The notes under the pieces were generated by a model. The model was not told the DNA's origin and did not search any database. It saw only the letters and a list, made by a program, of their open reading frames with translations. A stretch of DNA of 64,000 bases. It comes from Zantedeschia hybrid cultivar. Its lineage: Eukaryota; Streptophyta; Magnoliopsida; Alismatales; Araceae. Shown here one piece after another: positions 58,055-64,000 of this stretch. The stretch is from the NCBI GenBank assembly GCA_030544215.1, contig JARZZO010000006.1, forward strand, positions 46,228,501-46,292,500, read 5' to 3'. The position numbers and the translations under genes were made by a program. Positions within the stretch are counted from its first letter, which is position 1; each line of letters opens with the position of its first letter.

Positions 58055-59769
58055 AGCGACCTACATGGAAATATATAAAATGAGCAGATAGTTCTTAAAA
58101 TCAGATTTAGGACTTTTAATCTAGATTTATGCTCCCACTATTTTTCGGCGATCTGTATTACCCTCTAAGATACAGAACGGGAGATTCCGGTGATCTCCTA
58201 ATGGGGATCAGAATCCTTCGGGCAACATGCATGTGACCTTGTGGTAGCACAACAAATCACATCAAGTCCCTTAGGCAGTCAACTCTTGACAGTTGCAACG
58301 TTTGCAATATCCGATCGATTTAACCCCTGAATCAGAATGACCTTGTGGTAGCACAACAAATCAATTTGATTCAGTTAAGTATATCCATCATTACTTAGAT
58401 GACATGAATTCATAGTGCAATCCTTGTGGTAGCACAACAAAACTACACTATTTGTCCATTCATCTTAATGACATCACATGTCGTAGACCTAGTTTAATTT
58501 CTAAATCAAACAGACCTTGTGGTAGCACAACAAATCCGTTTGAGATAAGAATTATCCTAAGATCTATAATGATGGTGGGTTACGTGGATTATTCTTAATA
58601 TCTCACGTTTACAACTTAAGTTTTAAAAGAGGGTTTTTGATTTTGATTTGTAAAAATCGTGCTATCAACAGTATTTCAATTTGAAGTATCAATATACTAA
58701 ATAGAAATATATATATGATAGCATAGTCCACAAATATCACATATATGCAGAAAAATTAAATGGGGATGATCATGGACTACTAAAGCTACTATGGAGTCAT
58801 CGGAGCCAAACGATGATCCATAATAGGATCCTAATGTGAAAACAGCAACACTGGTTCCATTCGATGCGAGTCCTCCCTCCAGAGGTGTCTTCAGAAGATC
58901 CCATCCTCTAAACTTAATCCGATACATTTAAATACAAAATTCAGGACTCGCAGGTCCACAAATGTAAATTTAAACAATTAGAAACCTTGATCTTATCAAG
59001 GGGAGTACAATCTTATAGGAAGGTAGAAAGTACACTTGGATTAAGAGAGAGGAGGACACGCAGGTCCTATTTAAAATTACCAAATGAAATAAGCATCGCA
59101 TCCATTTACATCATTCATCACATGAAAATTCTAAGTCCATGATCATCCCACCATAAAACACATCACATGCATCACAATCATCACATAATTGCTGTTTGGT
59201 ATTAAATTTTATAAATATAAAATTATAATACCAATTAGTTTTCGAAATAACATTTATTTCAGCATTATCAATAATATTTAAAACATTATTGACAAATAAA
59301 CTAACTAAACTATTCAGTTAATCTAAATAATGATTCAAACAATTTGAACGACAAAGTGTAATCAAGTTATGCATGAAATTAGTTTAAAACAATTTTAAAC
59401 TAATTAAACTAACAGGAAAATTAATTATCTAAAACAATTTTAAATAATTAACTAACACCCATTAATTATAAAGCCCTTTAATAGACTAACAGTTATTAAA
59501 CACTTTAATAAACTGTTAATAATCATAAAAATTAATTAATAACACTTATTAATTATTCTTATAATTTTCTGTTTTAAAACAATTTTAAAACATGCATAAA
59601 TGGGCTAAAATTGGGTTTAAAGGGGGTTAAACAGGTATTTAAAAACAATTTTTAAAAAACTAAAAATGGGCCCAGCCCATTAGGGCCCAATTGGCCCGGA
59701 CCCGGACCCTGGCTCGGCCAGGGTCGAGCCCTGGCTCGGCCAGGGTCGCACCCTGGCTCGACCAGGGCT
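58055..59769 (-). other. Cop2 leader, truncated
   Basis: It matches the Cop1 leader from gag back to about 30370: conserved segment, four hairpins, short frame (58927-58697), CT-rich stretch, AT-rich hairpins (59060-59690), and part of the GC palindromes (59700-59769, CCCTGGCTCGACCAGGG). The PBS-proximal part is missing. Confidence 0.8.
58229..58545 (-). other. Four hairpins with TTGTG-CTAC-CACAA apex (Cop2 leader)
   Basis: Apices at 58239-58252, 58343-58356, 58424-58437 and 58517-58530 (complement strand), the same apex and basal stems as in Cop1. All four are intact here as well. Confidence 0.85.
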
Positions 59770-60175
59770 GTAAGGAATCTATGTCCGTTTATTTCAGCAT
59801 TATCAATAATATTTAAAACATTATTGACAAATAAACTAACTAAACTATTCAGTTAATCTAAATACAAATTCAAACAATTTGAACATTAAGAGTAATCAAG
59901 TTATGCATGAAATCAGTTTAAAACAGTTTTAAACTAATTAAATTAACAGGGAAATTAATTATCTAAAACAATTTTAAATAATTAACTAACACCCATTAAT
60001 TATAGAGCCCTTTAATTAACTAACAGTTATTAAACACTTTAATAACCTGTTAATAATCATAAAAAATAATTAATAACAATTATTAATTATTTCTATAATT
60101 ATTCTGTTTTAAAACAATTTTAAAACAGGCTTAAATGGGCTAAAAATGGCTTAGCCAATCACCCATGTGGGAGAT
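59770..60175 (-). other. Rearranged junction: LTR-end scrap plus a second copia leader fragment
   Basis: At 59770-59781 TGTAAGGAATC matches the copia LTR terminus in reverse. From about 59789 to 60149 a second copy of the AT-rich leader follows in the same orientation as 59252-59640 and is slightly diverged from it; at several points it agrees better with Cop1 than with the neighbouring Cop2 copy. Then TAGCCAATCACCCATGTG, the reverse of the copia pol end (as at 54126-54143), runs into GGGAGATTGATGG of the CopB-type LTR. No gene. Confidence 0.7.
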
Positions 60176-61756
60176 TGATGGATATAGGTGTCCTCTAAGC
60201 TAATCATAAGGCACCTATTTCAATCTGGTTCATTAATAAATGGCATTAAATTCATTATGTAGATTGGCATATTTGTAACTGCGCATAATGAAGTCCATGA
60301 ATGTGTGCAATAGTCATTGGATTATGATGAGATCATAATAATGAGACTGATGACTTATAAACACATATTTTTAATTGTTCCTAGTCGTAGGATGTTTGAA
60401 AATGACATCAAACATCTGGTAAGACAAGTATAGGTTATTCCAGCTCATATGATGAGGGTGACTGATCTCGTTAGTTACTTATGTGGAGACACAATGGTGA
60501 ACCTGTAGGTGCTCATTGGGAAATGAGTTCACTGAACGGATCCGACTTGAATCGCCGAATGGTAATTTACTTGACTGTCAATCGGCTTGATTCATCGTCA
60601 CAGTGGCGTGGTTAATCCTTGGACTTGAGACACCAAAGACACCTTATCGGTGGACTTCTGGGCTTTGACTTTGACCTACAAATCCCTATCCAAGGGATCT
60701 CTAATAGTCAAGGATCGGGTCCAGCGGAAGACCTTCAAAGGTGATTGTGTGTTTAATAAAAGATCGTTCGCTCTCATGTAACTGGAGAGAGAATGTTCTA
60801 GAATAGATCCGTAGGAGTCTTTAGCCAAAGCAGAAACAATATCATAGAAGATGTTTTCCGATATTGTACAACGGAGTCTGATTCAAGTGAGTTGACCATC
60901 TAGGGTTTGACAGTTGATCATATCCTTGGTTAACTCGAGAGCATTGCGCGAATGAAGGATTATAGCCACGCGGTAACTGTGGACGAATATGTTCCATAAG
61001 TGGGTTGCTAAACTCCATTACCTTCCTGGATCATGCGGTGTTGCTTGGCACCCAACTTGATCAGAAGTTCGACCAAATTTACATGAGATGTTAATTCGGT
61101 TGAGTAATTAGTTCATATCTGGATATTAATTAATTAAAATAAGTTAATAACTAGTTATTGGACTTAACGAGCTGAAAACCGGACTGGTTAATGGGGCTAG
61201 AGGGTCACACGCAACAAGATTCTCAGTCGGTGGTACTTAAGTGGGATTTATATTAACTCGGGGACTTTTGTGAAAAGTCCTGCCGACTTAATATATATAC
61301 GTGCTGTTGAGAAACCTTAGGCCAAGCTCCAGGATTTCCCCATGCTGGCTGCCCCCTTTCTCTCTCCTCATCCTCTGGGCCCCCGTTTGAGGCGTCGGAA
61401 CAGTCTCCGTCTCCGCCGCGCGTGATTCCCTAAAGTCGGGAATTCCCATCAGCGGGTTTTCGGACATCGTTGTGGCGACGGATCTTCAACGAGCGAGCTG
61501 ATACGGGCGAGGGAGTGAGGAAGAACCAACGCAGAGGATCGTGTGGATACTGTTGTAGGCCGAACATCTGTGCGGCCTACGGCATTGCCTCGACGGAACT
61601 GAGACGGAAGCAGATTCGAATCCACGCACGGTAATCAGATTACATCTCAATTTTTTGTTTTAGTTTTCGTTCTAAATCGGATCAGTGGGGATCAGGCGGG
61701 ATTTATTTTGTTCATCGTTTCCGCTGCGTTTTTCGCGTCCCGCTCGGATCCCAACA
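60176..61756 (+). repeat. Full CopB-type LTR (1581 bp)
   Basis: It starts TGATGGATATAGG and ends GGATCCCAACA. The first 287 bp match 27848-28134 almost exactly, the last 1066 bp match 20789-21852 at about 90 percent. It is preceded by CATGTGGGAGAT, the CopB PPT. It is followed directly by Athila-like coding sequence, with no matching flanks that would prove a TSD. It may be the displaced 3' LTR of CopB or a solo LTR. Confidence 0.85.
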
Positions 61757-63456
61757 TAATCAAGTGGCTATTTACCCGGGAGATCAAGGAAAGACCACTT
61801 TCACATGTTCTTATGGCACATTTGCCTTCAAGAGAATGTCATTTGGATTATGCAATGCACTTGCCACATTTCAACGGTGCATGATGGCTATATTGTCCGA
61901 CATGGTGGGAGAGTTCCTCGAAGTTTTTATGGATGATTTTTCGATCTTCGGGGAATCTTTTGAAAATTGCCTAGAAAATCTAAAATAGGTGCTAACTCGT
62001 TGCATAGAAACCAACCTGATACTTAGCTAGGAGAAGAGCCATTTTATAGTTCGAGAGGGTATTGTTCTAGGCCACATTATATTTGAGAGGGGGATAGAGG
62101 TAGACAAAGCTAAGATTGATCTCATGTCTAATCTTCCTCCGCTCACCTCGGTCAGACAAATCCATTCATTTCTTGGCCATGCCGATTTCTATCGCCAGTT
62201 CATACAAAATTACTCACAAATCGCCCGACCTCTAACTCTTCTCCTAGCTAAGGATGTCCCATTCCACCTAGATGAACCATGCATAAAGGCATTCAACTCT
62301 TTGAAGGAAGCTTTGACCAAAGCTCCGATTCTTCAATCTCCTGATTGGTCTTTGCCTTTCGAGATCATGTGTGATGCCTCTGACTATGTTATCGGTGCGG
62401 TTTTGGGACAAAGAATCAACAAGTGTCCCGTGGTGATCTATTATGCAAATCGCACCCTAGTAGATGCCCAAATGAATTATACGACTACGGAAAAGGAATT
62501 ATTGACTGTAGTTTTTGCCCTAGAGAAATTCCGATCTTATCTTTTAGGGGAAACAGTCATAATCTATTTTGATCAGTAAGCTCTGAAATACCTTCTGACC
62601 AAGAAGGATGCAAAGCTCAGACTTATCAGACGGATCTTACTCCAAGAATTTGATTTAGAAATTAGGGATAAAAAGGGCTCTAAGAACGTGGTAGCTGACC
62701 ACCTATCCCGAATTCTGATTTCTGAGAGTGAATTAATGACCAATTCATTCCCTAATGAGCATCTATTAGCCATTTCTCACACCATTGCACCCTGGTATGC
62801 CCATATTGTCAACTAGAAGATAGCCAATCAGCTCCCAGAAGGATGGACCAGAAGTAAAAAGGATAGATTCTTCACCTAGGAGAAGTATTACTTTTGGGAA
62901 GATCTTGAATTATTCAAATTCTGTCCCAATCAAATCATCCGGCGTTGTGTCCCCGAGGAAGAACAACATAGTGTGTTGAATTTCTGCCACAATCTTTCTC
63001 ATGGGAGCTATTTTTTAAGAAATAAAATTGCCGCCAAGGTCCTTTAAAGTGATTTTTACTGGCCTACACTTTTTAAAGATGCCCATAAATTCATCAAAAC
63101 TTGCCTCAGATGCCAAGCTATAGAAAATATGGGAAAAATGGACATGATGCAACTCAAACCAATCTTAGTGGTTGAAATCTTTGATGTTTGGGGGATAGAC
63201 TTTATGGGATATTTTCCACCTTCTTTTGGATATGAATATATCTTAGTGGCAGTGGATTATGTTTCTAAGTTGATTGAAGTAGTAACCACCCGAACCAATG
63301 ATCATAACGTGGTAATGAAATTCGTCTAGAAAACATCTTTTCATAGTTCAGGTGGCCCAAAGCTATTATAAGTGATGGGGGCACGCATTTCACAAATTCT
63401 CAATTTCGATCTCTGCTTAAGAAATATACGATTAATCACAAATTGGCTACCCCTTA
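61757..63456 (+). pseudogene. pol: Athila-like Ty3/gypsy pol remnant (RT, RNase H, integrase)
   Basis: It begins inside RT: FKRMSFGLCNALATFQRCMM and FMDDFSIFG (the catalytic FMDD) at 61764-61988, then the thumb and RNase H at 62124-62579 (FLGHADFYRQFIQNYS, CDASDYVIGAVLGQR). A TAA at 62577 is followed by the same frame (ALKYLLTKKDAK, VVADHLSRI). Integrase: the zinc part CLRCQA (about 63100), the core with DVWGIDFMGYF and ISDGGTHFTNSQF; the final Glu is lost because a gypsy LTR starts at 63457. The FMDDFS and GLCNA text is typical of the Athila/Tat side of gypsy, unlike GypE. Numerous stops show it is old. Its 5' part is cut by the CopB-type LTR. Confidence 0.87.
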
Positions 63457-64000
63457 TGTAAGGATTGAGGTTTTGGATATAGTTATTGGGTCAGTTTCGG
63501 TGTCGGACCCCCTGGTTTGGGCCCTTGTGGGGCTGGGACATAGGTTCTTTATCGCGTCGAGCTTGCTCGACGTGGTTCAAACGGCATCCTGTTAGGGGGA
63601 CGCGTTTTAGAGTGTGCCACGTTGGTGCCACGTGGGCCAGTTTTGGGCCACGAGAGTACGGCCCCAGTCTTGTCGTTTAAATGGCGTCGATATTACGCGA
63701 CGTGTTTTAGCTAGTTTCGGTTTAAACCCGCAAACCCTCCCTCCTTTTCCTCATTTCTCTCATCTTCCTCTCTCTCCTCCCTCTCTTCGATCCAGTCGCT
63801 CTCCCTTTCCCCTTCTCCTTTCTTTTCCTCTCACTCCACTCCATCAACCCCCCCTAACCTCCACCACTACCACCACCATTTCCTCCACGGCGTATTGCTC
63901 TCCGGACGGCGGCCGACGTCCCGATGGAGTAACGGCGTCCACGACGGTACCGACAGCGGCTTGTGACATGGCGGTTCGGCGGCTTGGAGCTCGGAGGAGT
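63457..64000 (+). repeat. Gypsy LTR start, plus strand, runs off the window
   Basis: It starts TGTAAGGATTGAGG, the same terminus as TRG, GypA and GypE LTRs but more diverged. It includes reduced hairpin units at about 63553-63710 (ATCGCGTCGAGC...CTCGACGTGGTTCAA; AATGGCGTCG...GACGTGTTTTAG), then the CT-rich tract (about 63730-63860) and the GC-rich block (63890-64000). A fourth LTR type with the same plan. Confidence 0.85.

Larger units (their letters stand above)
40328..59769 (-). mobile_element. Cop2: Ty1/copia element, 5' LTR lost, 3' LTR split by GypE
   Basis: Minus-strand order: truncated leader (59769-58055), gag-pol (58054-54125), PPT, 3' LTR (54110-52640 and 40421-40328). Same family as Cop1: leader hairpins, protein and LTR are highly alike. 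The 5' LTR, PBS and about 0.67 kb of leader are missing; the break at 59769 lies in a GC palindrome. With one in-frame stop it is the best preserved copia copy, but without a 5' LTR it has no normal promoter. Confidence 0.88.

Noticed and set aside
60176..61756. This LTR as a clean solo LTR with a TSD
   Set aside because: Left flank (GAGAT) and right flank (TAATC) do not match, and the left flank is the CopB PPT, so a simple solo LTR is not supported.

Overview
This window is a stack of nested LTR retrotransposons from a plant nuclear genome. No host gene, rRNA or tRNA gene was found. The plant assignment rests on primer-binding sites with the TGGTATCAGAGC core (initiator Met-tRNA type), on a chromovirus-like Ty3/gypsy polyprotein, an Athila-like gypsy remnant, several Ty1/copia polyproteins, and TG...CA LTRs with 5-bp target-site duplications (TSDs). 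I cannot name the species. Heavy nesting and several decayed copies suggest a repeat-rich genome.

Layout, left to right. (1) 1-7363: GypA, a minus-strand gypsy element with an intact gag ORF and a pol reduced to RNase H and integrase remnants; its 3' LTR runs off the left edge. (2) 7364-9715 plus 16840-20788: CopC, a decayed minus-strand copia element that received both GypA (in pol) and TRG (in gag). (3) 9716-16839: TRG, a complete plus-strand gag-only gypsy element with 2776-bp LTRs, PBS, PPT and TSD GTCTG. (4) 20789-28134: CopB, an old plus-strand copia whose 5' LTR was hit by CopC and whose 3' LTR is cut by Cop1. (5) 28135-40327: Cop1, a plus-strand copia with both LTRs, its gag split by a solo gypsy LTR (32560-35312, TSD CTTAA). 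(6) 40328-59769: Cop2, a minus-strand copia of the same family joined tail-to-tail to Cop1. Its 3' LTR is split by GypE (40422-52639, TSD TTTGC), a nearly full-length minus-strand chromovirus-like gypsy that itself carries a solo LTR (42941-45701, TSD AAATC). (7) 59770-60175: a rearranged junction. (8) 60176-61756: a full LTR of the CopB family. (9) 61757-63456: an Athila-like remnant. (10) 63457-64000: the start of another plus-strand gypsy LTR.

GypE is the best candidate for an ancestral autonomous type: gag, protease, RT, RNase H, integrase and a C-terminal tail are all recognisable, broken by three in-frame stops and the solo LTR. TRG encodes only Gag and would need pol in trans. GypA looks like a bridge: its gag and post-gag spacer match TRG, while its pol remnant and part of its LTR match GypE.

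The strongest unexplained signal is dense hairpin architecture in non-coding retroelement RNA or DNA. The copia leaders (about 2.3-3.1 kb between PBS and gag) consist largely of short hairpins. Close to gag there are four hairpins that share one apical sequence but have different, self-complementary basal stems. One family uses TTGTG-CTAC-CACAA, another uses GTGTTTACCC. Independently, all the gypsy LTR types carry two arrays of roughly 35-bp imperfect palindromes built on GGCGTC...GACGCC with TGAA/TTCA shoulders. I know of no description of either. All structures were found by eye and were not folded computationally.
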